A stretch of 64,000 bases of DNA, taken from positions 186,001 through 250,000 of the forward strand of contig NZ_FXWK01000002.1 of assembly GCF_900177655.1 (NCBI RefSeq), read 5' to 3'. Shown here in pieces: positions 25,093 through 33,356 of this stretch. This stretch comes from Devosia lucknowensis. GTDB lineage: Bacteria > Pseudomonadota > Alphaproteobacteria > Rhizobiales > Devosiaceae. Made by a program: the position numbers and the translations under genes. Within the stretch, counting starts at the first letter, position 1. Each line of letters starts with the position of its first letter. The notes under the pieces were generated by a model. That model was not told the DNA's origin and did no database searches. It saw only the letters and a list, made by a program, of their open reading frames with translations.

Positions 25093-26469
25093 TCAAGCCT
25101 CCGGATCCACCCAGCCACCGGGCGGTTCAAACCCTTTCATCGCCGCCTTTGGTCCCCAGGTGCGTGGCTTGTAGCGCGCCGGAGCCTCGGGATCGTCAAG
25201 GATGGGGTCGAAAATCCGCCAGGCCAGTTCCGCCGCATCCTGCCGCGTAAAAAGCTGCCGCTTGCCCGCCATGGCGTCGCCGATCAGCCGCTCATAGGGC
25301 ATCATGTCGTCGGTCGTATCGTCGAGCGCGGTCAGTTCCACCGCCTCGCCGACCATGTCGCCACCCGCTTTCTTCCGCCGGACGCCGATCCCCGTCACCA
25401 CCTCCGGCCCGAGCCGAAAGCGCACATAATTGGCCTGATCCTTTGGAAAGCCATCGAAGACCGCGATCGGCGGCCTGCGGAAGCGCACGATGACCTCCGT
25501 CGCCTTGACCGGCAATTCCTTGCCGGCGCGGATATAAAAGGGCACGCCTTCCCAGCGCCAGGTATCGACCGCAAAGCGCAGCGCCGCAAACGTCTCGCGC
25601 GAGGATTTTGGCGCCACGCCCGGCTCATCGAGATAGCCGTCGAACTGGCCGCGCACGACGTCTTCTTTCTTGAGCGGCCGAATGGCCTTCAGAACCTGCA
25701 CCTTCTCGTCGCTGAGATCATCGGATTCGCCATTGACCGGCGGCTCGACGGCGAGCAGCAGCAGGACATTGAGGAGGTGGTTCTGCACCACGTCGCGAAT
25801 GGCCCCGACCTCGTCATAGAATTTGCCGCGGCCCTTGATGCCAAAATCCTCGGCCATGGTGACCTGGACACTCTCGACATAATTGCGGTTCCAGATCGGC
25901 TCGATGAACGCATTGGCGAAGCGGATATAAAGCAGATTCTGGATCGCCTCCTTGCCGAGGAAATGGTCGATGCGAAACACCGCATCTTCCTCGAAGACCT
26001 TGTGGAGCGTCGCATTGAGCGCCTGCGCGGTGGCCAGATCACGGCCAAATGGCTTTTCCACCATCAGCCGCGCCCCCTTGGCGATCCCCGCCGCCTCCAG
26101 TCCATCTGCCACCGTGCCGAAGAGCGAGGGTGGGATGGCGAGATAATAGAGCGGATGCTTGTGCGTCCCCAAAGCCGCGCGCAGCTTTTCGAAGGTCGCG
26201 GCCTGCTTATAATCCCCCGACACATAATGCATCAGGCCCATCAGCTTGCCGAACACCGCCTCGTCCACCGTGCCAAATTGCCTGGTTACTGCGTCGCGGG
26301 CCCGCTCGGCCAACTGATCTTGGCTCCAGTCGTCGAGCGCCACCCCGACAACAGGTTTATCGAGATGCCCGCGCCGCACCATCTGGTAGAGCGAGGGCAG
26401 GATCATCTTGTGGGCGAGATCGCCCGTCGCGCCGAAGACGACGAGGGCATCCGAGGAAGTCCTGCGCAT
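25093..26469 (-). CDS. zwf: Glucose-6-phosphate 1-dehydrogenase
   Basis: 458 residues from the ATG at 26469, preceded by GAGGAGG. An upstream in-frame start at 26505 would overlap gnd and is not needed. The N-terminal Rossmann motif is VFGATGDLAHKMILPSLY. The catalytic and substrate-binding motif is RIDHFLGKEAIQNLLYIRFAN, with MVEKPFGRDL before it. PFYIRAGKELPVKATEVIVRFRRPP and the C-terminal PYERLIGDAMAGKRQLFTRQDAAELAWRIFDP complete the family. It oxidises glucose 6-phosphate to 6-phosphogluconolactone with NADP or NAD. It follows gnd by 10 bases. No lactonase gene lies in this cluster. Confidence 0.95.
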   Translation of the reverse strand: MRRTSSDALVVFGATGDLAHKMILPSLYQMVRRGHLDKPVVGVALDDWSQDQLAERARDAVTRQFGTVDEAVFGKLMGLMHYVSGDYKQAATFEKLRAALGTHKHPLYYLAIPPSLFGTVADGLEAAGIAKGARLMVEKPFGRDLATAQALNATLHKVFEEDAVFRIDHFLGKEAIQNLLYIRFANAFIEPIWNRNYVESVQVTMAEDFGIKGRGKFYDEVGAIRDVVQNHLLNVLLLLAVEPPVNGESDDLSDEKVQVLKAIRPLKKEDVVRGQFDGYLDEPGVAPKSSRETFAALRFAVDTWRWEGVPFYIRAGKELPVKATEVIVRFRRPPIAVFDGFPKDQANYVRFRLGPEVVTGIGVRRKKAGGDMVGEAVELTALDDTTDDMMPYERLIGDAMAGKRQLFTRQDAAELAWRIFDPILDDPEAPARYKPRTWGPKAAMKGFEPPGGWVDPEA

Positions 26470-26479
26470 CTTTGCCTCC

Positions 26480-27481
26480 TCAGTGCTTTTCGCTGTGGCC
26501 GCCAAAGGCGTAGCGCATGGCCGAAATCAGCTTGTTGGCATATTCGTCGGCATCGCGCGAAGCGAAGCGTCCGAAGAGCGCCGAGGACAAAACCGGCGCC
26601 GGCACCCCGGTCTCGACCGCCGCGCGCAGCGTCCAGCGGCCTTCCCCGGAATCGGAAACCTTGCCGCCGAAATTGGTCAATTCCGGATCGGTTTTCAGTG
26701 TCGACGCCGTCAGGTCGAGCAGCCACGAACTGATGACGCTTGCATGCCGCCAGACTTCGGCGACCCCCCCGACCTCGATATCGAACTGATAATATTGCGG
26801 ATCGTGGAGCGGCGCCGTCTCGGCATCCGCCGCGCGCGCTTCGCTGCCCGCATCGGCTGCCTTCAGGATATTGAGCCCCTCCGCGTAGGCCGCCATTAGC
26901 CCATATTCGATGCCATTGTGCACCATCTTGACGAAGTGCCCCGCGCCGCTGGCCCCACAATGGAGATATCCGAGCGGCGCCGTATCGCCCGACCCCGCCT
27001 CTGCCCCACTGCCATCCTTGCCCGGAGCAAGCGAAGCAAAGATCGGCTCGAGCCGGTCAAAACTCTCCTTGGGTCCGCCGATCATCAGGCAATAGCCGCG
27101 TTCCAGCCCCCAGACCCCGCCGCTCGTGCCCACATCGACAAAGCTGATGTTTTTCGCCGCGAACTCGCGCCCCAGATCCACCGCATCGCGATAATAGGAA
27201 TTGCCGCCGTCAATGATGGTATCGCCGGGCTCGAGCTGTTCTGCGACCTCGCGTGCGACCTTGCCGGTGATCGCCGCCGGCAGCATCAGCCAGACAGCGC
27301 GGGGCTTTTGCAGCTTGCCGATCATCTCGGCCATCGAGCTTGCGCCCACCGCGCCTTCCTTGACGAGCGCGGCGACATTGTACCGGCTCACGTCATAAAC
27401 GACGCATTCGTGCCCCGCCTTGATCAGCCGCCGCACCATGTTGGCGCCCATGCGGCCAAGGCCCACCATCGCTATCTGCAT
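26480..27481 (-). CDS. gnd: 6-phosphogluconate dehydrogenase, decarboxylating (short form)
   Basis: 333 residues from the ATG at 27481 (GGGAG upstream, and MQIAMVGLGRMGANMVRRL is the proper N-terminus). A frame extends to 27667, but its first 62 residues are implausible. Features are the GLGRMGANM nucleotide motif, GGNSYYRDAVDLGREFAAKNISFVDVGTSGGVWGLERGYCLMIGG, and the catalytic HFVKMVHNGIEYGLMAAYAEGL. The length is that of the shorter, often NAD-preferring type rather than the 470-residue enzyme. It converts 6-phosphogluconate to ribulose 5-phosphate and CO2, and is first gene of the gnd-zwf-ppgK operon. Confidence 0.94.
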   Translation of the reverse strand: MQIAMVGLGRMGANMVRRLIKAGHECVVYDVSRYNVAALVKEGAVGASSMAEMIGKLQKPRAVWLMLPAAITGKVAREVAEQLEPGDTIIDGGNSYYRDAVDLGREFAAKNISFVDVGTSGGVWGLERGYCLMIGGPKESFDRLEPIFASLAPGKDGSGAEAGSGDTAPLGYLHCGASGAGHFVKMVHNGIEYGLMAAYAEGLNILKAADAGSEARAADAETAPLHDPQYYQFDIEVGGVAEVWRHASVISSWLLDLTASTLKTDPELTNFGGKVSDSGEGRWTLRAAVETGVPAPVLSSALFGRFASRDADEYANKLISAMRYAFGGHSEKH

Positions 27482-27630
27482 TTCATGCTCCCGCTTCTGA
27501 CGCTTTGAGGGCCGCGATGGGGAACGCGACCTGCACACCCTAAACGCCAATGATCCCTTCGGTCGTTGCATGGCAAATCCGCGGAATTGCAGTGGTATCA
27601 CCGCCCAGACTGACGAAAACGGATCAGTCG

Positions 27631-27658
27631 TTGACACAGCAGCTCTGATGTATACAGT
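27631..27658 (+). promoter_or_regulatory. tctC: Candidate promoter of the first tricarboxylate transporter operon
   Basis: TTGACA at 27631-27636 and TACAGT at 27653-27658 with 16-base spacing, 56 bases before the tctC start. The -10 overlaps the inverted repeat at 27647-27672, so a repressor bound there would block transcription. Confidence 0.5.
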
Positions 27659-27672
27659 GTCCTGCATACATC
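27647..27672. promoter_or_regulatory. GntR-type operator before the first tctCBA operon
   Basis: Perfect 7-base inverted repeat GATGTAT (27647-27653) and ATACATC (27666-27672) around a 12-base centre. FCD-type GntR regulators bind short A/T-rich palindromes with GT/AC steps of this kind. A GntR gene lies in the operon at 30728. It overlaps the putative -10, which fits repression. The assignment is inference. Confidence 0.6.
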
Positions 27673-27714
27673 GAAGACGTCAACGAGGCGCACGGTGTGC
27701 ACATTGGAGGAACA

Positions 27715-28689
27715 ATGACATTCTCTCGTTTGGTCGCCGCGACGCTCGTCGCGGCCGGCGCACTTTCGGCCGCGCCTGCCCTTGCGCAGGACTACCCAAC
27801 CAAGCCCGTAACCATCATCGTCCCCTGGGGCGCTGGCGGCGGCACCGACGCCACAGCGCGTTTGATCGCAACCCTGCTGGAAAACGATCTCGGCGTGCCT
27901 GTGCCGGTAGAAAACCGCACCGGCGGCTCCGGCGTGGTTGGTCACTCGGCCATCGCAAATGCCCGGCCCGATGGCTACACGATCGGTATCGCTACGCTTG
28001 AAATCGGCGGCATGCACTATCAGGGCCTGACAGACATCGACTACACGGCCTTCACGCCGATCGGGCTCTACAACGCCGATCCGGCCGCCATTTTCGTGCG
28101 TACAGATGGGCCTTATGCCGACGCGACGGCGCTGATCGACGCCATCAAGGCCAGCAGCGACCGTGAGCTCAAGGCGTCCGGCTCGGCCCAGGGCGGCGTC
28201 AACCACCTCGCCGTCGCCGGCATGCTCAATGCCCTCGACATTCCGGTCGCACGCGTCGCCTGGGTTCCGTCCGAGGGCGCTGCCCCCGGCCTTCAGGATC
28301 TGGCTGCCGGCGGCGTCAACTTCGCCACTGCCTCCCTGCCCGAAGGCCAGGCGCTGATGGATGCGGGCCGTATCAAGCCCATCGCCATCTTCGCAGCGGA
28401 ACGCAGCGCGGCAGCTCCCGACCTGCCCACCTTCGCCGAAGTCACGGGCGTCGATTTCGCCATGGGCTCCTGGCGCGGCATCGTTGCCCCGGCCGGCGTG
28501 GACGCCGCCATCGTCGAAAAGCTGCAGACCGCCATCGGCGAAGTCGTGCAGGACCCCGACTATGTGAGCTTCATGCAGGCACGCGGCTACGCGATGCAGT
28601 GGACCCCAGGGGCCGAGTTCGGCGAGTTCCTCGCCAATTCCGACGCCCAGATGGGTGCGACCCTCGAGGCCGTCGGCCTCGCCCGCTAA
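27715..28689 (+). CDS. tctC: Tripartite tricarboxylate transporter substrate-binding protein (TctC family)
   Basis: 324 residues from the ATG at 27715 (TTGGAGGAACA upstream). Signal peptide MTFSRLVAATLVAAGALSAAPALAQ. The mature start DYPTKPVTIIVPWGAGGGTDATARLIA is the hallmark of TctC/Bug proteins, where the backbone around the GAGGGTD loop binds a carboxylate. ENRTGGSGVVGHSAIANARPDGYTIG is the second conserved segment. It delivers an organic acid, here perhaps an aromatic precursor or di/tricarboxylate, to the TctAB membrane complex encoded downstream. The ligand is unknown. Confidence 0.93.
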   Translation: MTFSRLVAATLVAAGALSAAPALAQDYPTKPVTIIVPWGAGGGTDATARLIATLLENDLGVPVPVENRTGGSGVVGHSAIANARPDGYTIGIATLEIGGMHYQGLTDIDYTAFTPIGLYNADPAAIFVRTDGPYADATALIDAIKASSDRELKASGSAQGGVNHLAVAGMLNALDIPVARVAWVPSEGAAPGLQDLAAGGVNFATASLPEGQALMDAGRIKPIAIFAAERSAAAPDLPTFAEVTGVDFAMGSWRGIVAPAGVDAAIVEKLQTAIGEVVQDPDYVSFMQARGYAMQWTPGAEFGEFLANSDAQMGATLEAVGLAR

Positions 28690-28698
28690 ATGACGCAC

Positions 28699-28724
28699 GG
28701 AGCCGCCTGCTTGCGGGCGGCTCC
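28699..28724 (+). terminator. Hairpin between tctC and tctB
   Basis: Perfect 9-base inverted repeat GGAGCCGCC / GGCGGCTCC with an 8-base loop, 9 bases after the tctC stop and 36 before tctB. With no T-run it is probably an mRNA-stabilising or attenuating element. Confidence 0.7.
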
Positions 28725-28760
28725 AAAGCCTTACCTTGCCCAAGCCGGCAGGAGCATTCC

Positions 28761-29219
28761 ATGCGCATCCATGACACGCTGATCGGCGCCTTTTTCCTGC
28801 TGCTCGGCAGCTACATCATTTTCGAAGCCGTCCGCTTCCCCGCCATGCCTGGCCAGGCCATCGGCCCTGGCACATTTCCGATGGTCTTCGGTGCGGTTTT
28901 CCTCGTCGGCGGCCTGATCGTGGGCCGCAGCGGCCTTGCACAGGGCTTCTCGCGACTGGTCGAAATCAACGACGGCTGGCGTCACGCTGACCGCGCCATC
29001 GCTGCAGCCGTCGCCGTCCTTGGCACCCTGTTGTTCGCCGTGTTCTTCGAGCAGATCGGCTTCATTTTCGGCGCCATTGCGCTGATGCTCGTGCTGTACG
29101 TCCTGCTCGGCCATCGCAACTGGCTCTGGCTCGCCGTTCCCTTTGTTTTCGTCGGCGTGGTCTACTACGCCATGGCGCGGCTGCTCCTCGTGCCGCTGCC
29201 CACCGGCCCGCTGTTCTAG
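28761..29219 (+). CDS. tctB: Tripartite tricarboxylate transporter small membrane subunit (TctB family)
   Basis: 152 residues from the ATG at 28761 (GGCAGGAG upstream). There are four hydrophobic helices: DTLIGAFFLLLGSYIIFEA, GTFPMVFGAVFLVGGLIVG, AIAAAVAVLGTLLFAVFF and a double hydrophobic C-terminal region. The PGQAIGPGTFP motif after helix 1 is diagnostic of TctB. It forms the inner-membrane complex with TctA, encoded 6 bases downstream. Confidence 0.9.
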   Translation: MRIHDTLIGAFFLLLGSYIIFEAVRFPAMPGQAIGPGTFPMVFGAVFLVGGLIVGRSGLAQGFSRLVEINDGWRHADRAIAAAVAVLGTLLFAVFFEQIGFIFGAIALMLVLYVLLGHRNWLWLAVPFVFVGVVYYAMARLLLVPLPTGPLF

Positions 29220-29225
29220 GAGCCA

Positions 29226-30731
29226 ATGATGGACGTCATCCTTTCCGCATTGCCGCTGGTCTTCAATCCCTTCACCCTGATGGTGATCTTCGCCTGCGCC
29301 CTGTTCGGCATGTTCATCGGCGCAGTGCCGGGGCTGTCCGCGACCATGGCCACCGCCATGCTGGTTCCGATCACCTTCTACATGGACCCGGTGCCCGCGG
29401 TCGGCGCGATCGTCGCGATGTCGGCAATGGCCATCTTCGCCTCTGACATCCCCGCTGCCCTGATCCGCATTCCCGGCACTGCCGCATCGGCTGCCTATGT
29501 GGACGACCTCTACCGCCTGACGCAGAAGAACAAGCCGGGCCTCGGCCTCGGCATCTGTGTCGTGACCTCAGCCATCGGCGGGGTATTCGGCAGCCTCGTC
29601 CTGATGCTCGCAGCACCGCAACTGGCAGAAGTCTCGCTGAACTTCACGTCGTTCGAGTTCTTCTGGCTCGCGCTTCTGGGGCTCAGCGCCGCCGTGATGC
29701 TGGGCTCGGGCTCGATCGTCAAAAGCCTGATGGCGCTTTGCCTGGGGCTGATGGTGGCTTCGGTGGGGCTTGATGGTTCGTCGGGCTACCCACGCTTCAC
29801 CTATGGTCAGCAATCGCTGCTGAGCGGAATTTCGTTCATTCCTGCACTCATCGGTTTCTTCGCGGTGCCCGAAATCATCCGGGCGATCGTGCACCGCGAC
29901 CAGAACTACCAGCCCAAGACGATTTCGAAGGTCAGCGAACTGTTCGAGGGTCTGGGCAAGACGCTCTGGCAGTTCCGGATGAACATCATGCGCGGCAATC
30001 TGGTGGGCACGGTGGTGGGCATTCTTCCAGGCGCCGGCTCGGACGTTGCCGCCTGGATCAGCTACGCGATTTCCAAGCGCTTTTCCAAGCACCCCGAACG
30101 CTATAGCAAGGGCAATCCCGAGGGGCTCGTAGACGCCGGTGCCGCCAACAATTCTGCCCTCAGCGGCGCCTATGTTCCTGCCATGGTATTCGGCATTCCC
30201 GGCGACTCCATCACCGCGATCGTCATCGGCGTGCTTTACGTCAAGGGCCTCAATCCCGGGCCGATGGTGTTCATCAACAACGCGGTCGAGATCAACGCCA
30301 TCTTCATCGTGTTCATCCTCGCCAACCTGCTGATGATCCCGCTGGGCATCCTCGCCATCATGATGGCCGCGCCGCTGCTGCGCGTGTCCAAGACCGCGCT
30401 GGCGCCGATGATCCTCTGCTTTGCCATCGTCGGGTCGTTCTCGATCGACCTGTCGGCCACCTCGATCATCATCATGATCGTCGTGGGTGTGTTCGCCTAC
30501 CTTATGGAGGAGAACGGCTTTCCCGTGGCGCCGGCGGTGCTGGGGCTGGTGATGGGAACGCTGGTCGAAACCAATCTCATCACGTCGCTGATCAAGAGCG
30601 ACAACAATCCCCTCGAGTTCTTCGAGCGGCCCATCGCCGGTGTCCTGGGCGTCATGACCCTGTCGCTCTGGCTGATCCCGCCGATCATCAAGCTCTATCG
30701 CAAGTCGCGCATGCAGGGAGCCACGCCATGA
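29226..30731 (+). CDS. tctA: Tripartite tricarboxylate transporter large permease (TctA family)
   Basis: 501 residues, about twelve helices, the usual length. Characteristic TctA motifs are IGAVPGLSATMATAMLVPITFYMDPVPAVGAIVAMSAMAIFASDIPAALIRIPGTAASA near the N-terminus and GILPGAGSDVAAWISYAISKRFSKHPERYSKGNPEGLVDAGAANNSALSGAYVPAMVFGIPGDS in the middle. This is a duplicated G-x-x-P-G pattern. ATG codons at 29226 and 29229 are both possible. Its stop overlaps the GntR start by 4 bases, unusual coupling of a transporter to its presumed regulator. Confidence 0.94.
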   Translation: MMDVILSALPLVFNPFTLMVIFACALFGMFIGAVPGLSATMATAMLVPITFYMDPVPAVGAIVAMSAMAIFASDIPAALIRIPGTAASAAYVDDLYRLTQKNKPGLGLGICVVTSAIGGVFGSLVLMLAAPQLAEVSLNFTSFEFFWLALLGLSAAVMLGSGSIVKSLMALCLGLMVASVGLDGSSGYPRFTYGQQSLLSGISFIPALIGFFAVPEIIRAIVHRDQNYQPKTISKVSELFEGLGKTLWQFRMNIMRGNLVGTVVGILPGAGSDVAAWISYAISKRFSKHPERYSKGNPEGLVDAGAANNSALSGAYVPAMVFGIPGDSITAIVIGVLYVKGLNPGPMVFINNAVEINAIFIVFILANLLMIPLGILAIMMAAPLLRVSKTALAPMILCFAIVGSFSIDLSATSIIIMIVVGVFAYLMEENGFPVAPAVLGLVMGTLVETNLITSLIKSDNNPLEFFERPIAGVLGVMTLSLWLIPPIIKLYRKSRMQGATP

Positions 30732-31420
30732 AGCAGATGCGCCTCGAACAGCCTAAGTCCCTTGCCGAAATGGTGGCCGTGCGCCTCCGCCAGGCCATTA
30801 TCGACGGCGAGATCGGCCTGGGCGAAAGCATAGCCGAGGAGAAGCTGGCCGAAAGCTTCGGGGTCAGCCGGACACCGGTACGCGACGCCCTCATCCAGCT
30901 CGAACAACAGGGGCTTGTGGTCATCCAGCCCAAGCGCGGCAGCTTCGTATTCAGCCCCACGGCCGAAGATGTCACCTTCATCTGCGAATATCGCAAGATG
31001 ATTGAAGTGCACGCCATGAAGTTCGCGCTGGGACGCAACAAGGGCGAGCTGATGGCGCGCATAAGCGACGTTACGGCGGCCATGGGCGCTGCCATGCAGA
31101 GCCATGACGCCGTGAGCTACGGAAAGCTCGATACCGACTTCCACCAGGCGTTCGTCGACTGCTCCGACAACCCCTATGTCCAGGATGCGTACCAACTTGT
31201 TTCAGGGCGGATCGCGGCGCTGCGAACGCATCTGACGCGGCCGATCGAACACCTGCGGCAATTGTCGTTCACCGAGCACCAGAAACTGGTCGAGCTCGTT
31301 GCCGCCGAAGACATCGACGGCTTCGGCCGCCTGATGGATGCCCATGTCGACAGAACCGGCGAAATCTACGTGGTCGCCCTCACCGGAGCCGGTGAGGACA
31401 ACGACCAGGTTTCCGCCTGA
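30728..31420 (+). CDS. GntR family regulator, FCD (FadR) subfamily
   Basis: 230 residues. The winged helix domain occupies residues 8-75 (LAEMVAVRLRQAIIDGEIGLGESIAEEKLAESFGVSRTPVRDALIQLEQQGLVVIQPKRGSFVF). The all-helical FCD ligand domain follows, with DTDFHQAFVDCSDNPYVQDAY and EHQKLVELVAAEDIDGFGRLMDAHV supplying metal and carboxylate contacts. The gene overlaps tctA by ATGA and precedes the catabolic genes. It most likely senses an imported or intermediate acid and represses at the inverted repeat at 27647-27672. Confidence 0.9.
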   Translation: MKQMRLEQPKSLAEMVAVRLRQAIIDGEIGLGESIAEEKLAESFGVSRTPVRDALIQLEQQGLVVIQPKRGSFVFSPTAEDVTFICEYRKMIEVHAMKFALGRNKGELMARISDVTAAMGAAMQSHDAVSYGKLDTDFHQAFVDCSDNPYVQDAYQLVSGRIAALRTHLTRPIEHLRQLSFTEHQKLVELVAAEDIDGFGRLMDAHVDRTGEIYVVALTGAGEDNDQVSA

Positions 31421-31486
31421 CGCTCCCGGGCGCGATCAATCTTCACCGCACCGGATAGCGTCTTCCCCTCCAAGACCGGACTTTTC

Positions 31487-32350
31487 ATGAACCAAGCTGC
31501 AAAACTCAAAAACCGCCTTACACAGCCAGGGATCGTCATGGCGCCCGGAGCGCTCGATTCCATCAGCGCACGCCTCGTGGAACGCGCGGGCTTCGAGGCC
31601 ATCTACATGACAGGATTCGGTGCAACGGCGAGCCGTATCGGCATGCCCGATATCGGCCTTTTGACACAGACGGAAATGACCGAGCACGCGCGCAACATGG
31701 TGCGCGCCACCTCGGTACCGGTCATCGCCGATGCCGATACCGGCTACGGCGGCCCGTCCAACATTCACCGGACGGTGCGTGAATATATCCAGGCGGGCGT
31801 CGCGGCGATCCATCTCGAAGACCAGGTGGCGCCCAAGCGGTGCGGCCAGATGGCCGGCATACGGCTGATGGATCTCGATGAAAGCGTGCTGCGGCTCAAG
31901 GCAGCCATCGAGTCGCGCGAAAACGACGACCTGCTGATCATCGGCCGGACCGATGCCATGCCGGCGGTGGGCGCCGAAGAAGCGATCCGCCGGGCGCATG
32001 CCTATCAGGATGCCGGTGTGGATCTCGTCTTCGTCGACGGCATCAAGAAGATTGCCGAGGTGGAAGCCGTGGCAAAGGCCGTCAAGGGGCCCAAGGTCGT
32101 TTCCATCGTCGATGGCAACGAGACCACGGCGCTGACCGCAAGAGACCTCGAAGAGCTCGGCTTCTCGCTCGTGTTCTATGCCGTCACGGGGCTCTTCACG
32201 GCGACGCGCGCCATGGCCGATGCATTCGCCAATCTCAAGCGCAACGGCACGCCGGCCAATGCGGCCGCCCAACACACCTATGCCGAGTTTGCCGACATCG
32301 TCGGCATCGGTTTCCACCAGTCACTCGATGACCGCTACGGGGCCCAGTAG
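31487..32350 (+). CDS. Isocitrate lyase/PEP mutase family carbon-carbon lyase
   Basis: A 287-residue TIM-barrel protein. VMAPGALDSISARLVERAGFEAIYMTGFGATASRIGMPD is the family N-terminus. VPVIADADTGYGG supplies magnesium-binding Asp residues. IHLEDQVAPKRCGQMAG contains the K-R-C-G catalytic loop that distinguishes lyases (isocitrate, methylisocitrate, dimethylmalate) from PEP mutase. It could split a 2-hydroxy di- or tricarboxylate, which fits the tricarboxylate transporter and 2-hydroxyacid dehydrogenase in the same operon. Oxaloacetate decarboxylase activity is another possibility. Exact substrate unknown. Confidence 0.88.
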   Translation: MNQAAKLKNRLTQPGIVMAPGALDSISARLVERAGFEAIYMTGFGATASRIGMPDIGLLTQTEMTEHARNMVRATSVPVIADADTGYGGPSNIHRTVREYIQAGVAAIHLEDQVAPKRCGQMAGIRLMDLDESVLRLKAAIESRENDDLLIIGRTDAMPAVGAEEAIRRAHAYQDAGVDLVFVDGIKKIAEVEAVAKAVKGPKVVSIVDGNETTALTARDLEELGFSLVFYAVTGLFTATRAMADAFANLKRNGTPANAAAQHTYAEFADIVGIGFHQSLDDRYGAQ

Positions 32351-32355
32351 ATTTC

Positions 32356-33351
32356 ATGACGTATCGCATCGTTCTTACCGACTACGAGTTTCCCGACCTT
32401 GCACCCGAGCGCGAGGTGCTCGCAGAGGCCGGGCTCGAACTCACCGCCTGCCAGGCCAAGAGCGAGGATGAACTCATCGCGGCCTGCGCCGGCGCCGACG
32501 CGGTCATCAACCAGTACGCGCAGCTGACGCCGCGGGTGATCCGTTCGCTCGACAAGTGCCGGATCATCTCCCGATACGGCATCGGCCTCAACACCATCGA
32601 CGTTCCCACCGCCACGGAACTCGGCATCTATATCGGCAACGTGCCGGACGGATCGCTCGAAGAGGTGTCAGACCATGCGATCGCGCTGATGCTGTCGGTC
32701 GCCCGCGGCCTCGGCAAGTTCGATCGCGCTGTCAAATCCGGGCTGTGGGACTATACGGTCGTCAAGCCCCTCTACCGTCTGCGCGGGCGTACGCTTGGCC
32801 TTCTCAGTTTCGGCAATATTGCCCAGCGGGTGGCCATCAAGATGGCCGGTTTCGGACTGCGGATCATCGCGCACGATCCTTACGGCAATCCCGCGCGGGC
32901 GAAGGAACTGGGCGTCGAGCTGGTGGATCTCGACACCCTTTGCCGCGAGTCCGATTTCCTCTCCGTGCATGTGCCGCTGGTCGCCGAAACGCACCACATT
33001 CTTTCGACCGCGCAGTTTGCGCTGATGAAGCCGAGCGCGATCGTCGTGAATACGGCGCGCGGTCCGGTCATCGACGAGGCGGCCCTGGTGGCGGCGCTGC
33101 AGGACGGCCGGCTGGCCGGCGCGGGACTCGACGTATTCGAACAGGAACCGGTGGCCAAGGACCATCCCTTGCTCGGGATGGACAATGTGGTGCTGTCGTC
33201 TCACGCGGCCTGGTATTCGGAGGATTCCGAATATGAAATCCGCACCAAGACGGCGCGGAACGTGGTGGATGTCATGCAGGGTCGGCTGCCGACCTACCTC
33301 GCCAATCCAGCCGTGCGTGACCTGGCGCGCGGGCCGGTCGCGGCGGAGTAG
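32356..33351 (+). CDS. D-2-hydroxyacid dehydrogenase (CtBP/SerA-like)
   Basis: 331 residues of the D-isomer-specific 2-hydroxyacid dehydrogenase family. The substrate domain has GADAVINQYAQLTPRVIRSLDKCRIISRYGIGLNTIDVPTATELGI. The NAD domain has LGLLSFGNIAQRVAIKMAGFGLRIIAHDPYG, with G-x-G-N in place of the common G-x-G-x-I-G. Catalytic Arg is in VVNTARGPVIDEAAL, Glu in DVFEQEPV and His in LSSHAAWYSE. It would interconvert a 2-oxoacid and a D-2-hydroxyacid. It starts 5 bases after the lyase gene and is followed 5 bases later by the SDR. Confidence 0.9.
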   Translation: MTYRIVLTDYEFPDLAPEREVLAEAGLELTACQAKSEDELIAACAGADAVINQYAQLTPRVIRSLDKCRIISRYGIGLNTIDVPTATELGIYIGNVPDGSLEEVSDHAIALMLSVARGLGKFDRAVKSGLWDYTVVKPLYRLRGRTLGLLSFGNIAQRVAIKMAGFGLRIIAHDPYGNPARAKELGVELVDLDTLCRESDFLSVHVPLVAETHHILSTAQFALMKPSAIVVNTARGPVIDEAALVAALQDGRLAGAGLDVFEQEPVAKDHPLLGMDNVVLSSHAAWYSEDSEYEIRTKTARNVVDVMQGRLPTYLANPAVRDLARGPVAAE

Positions 33352-33356
33352 GCCGG

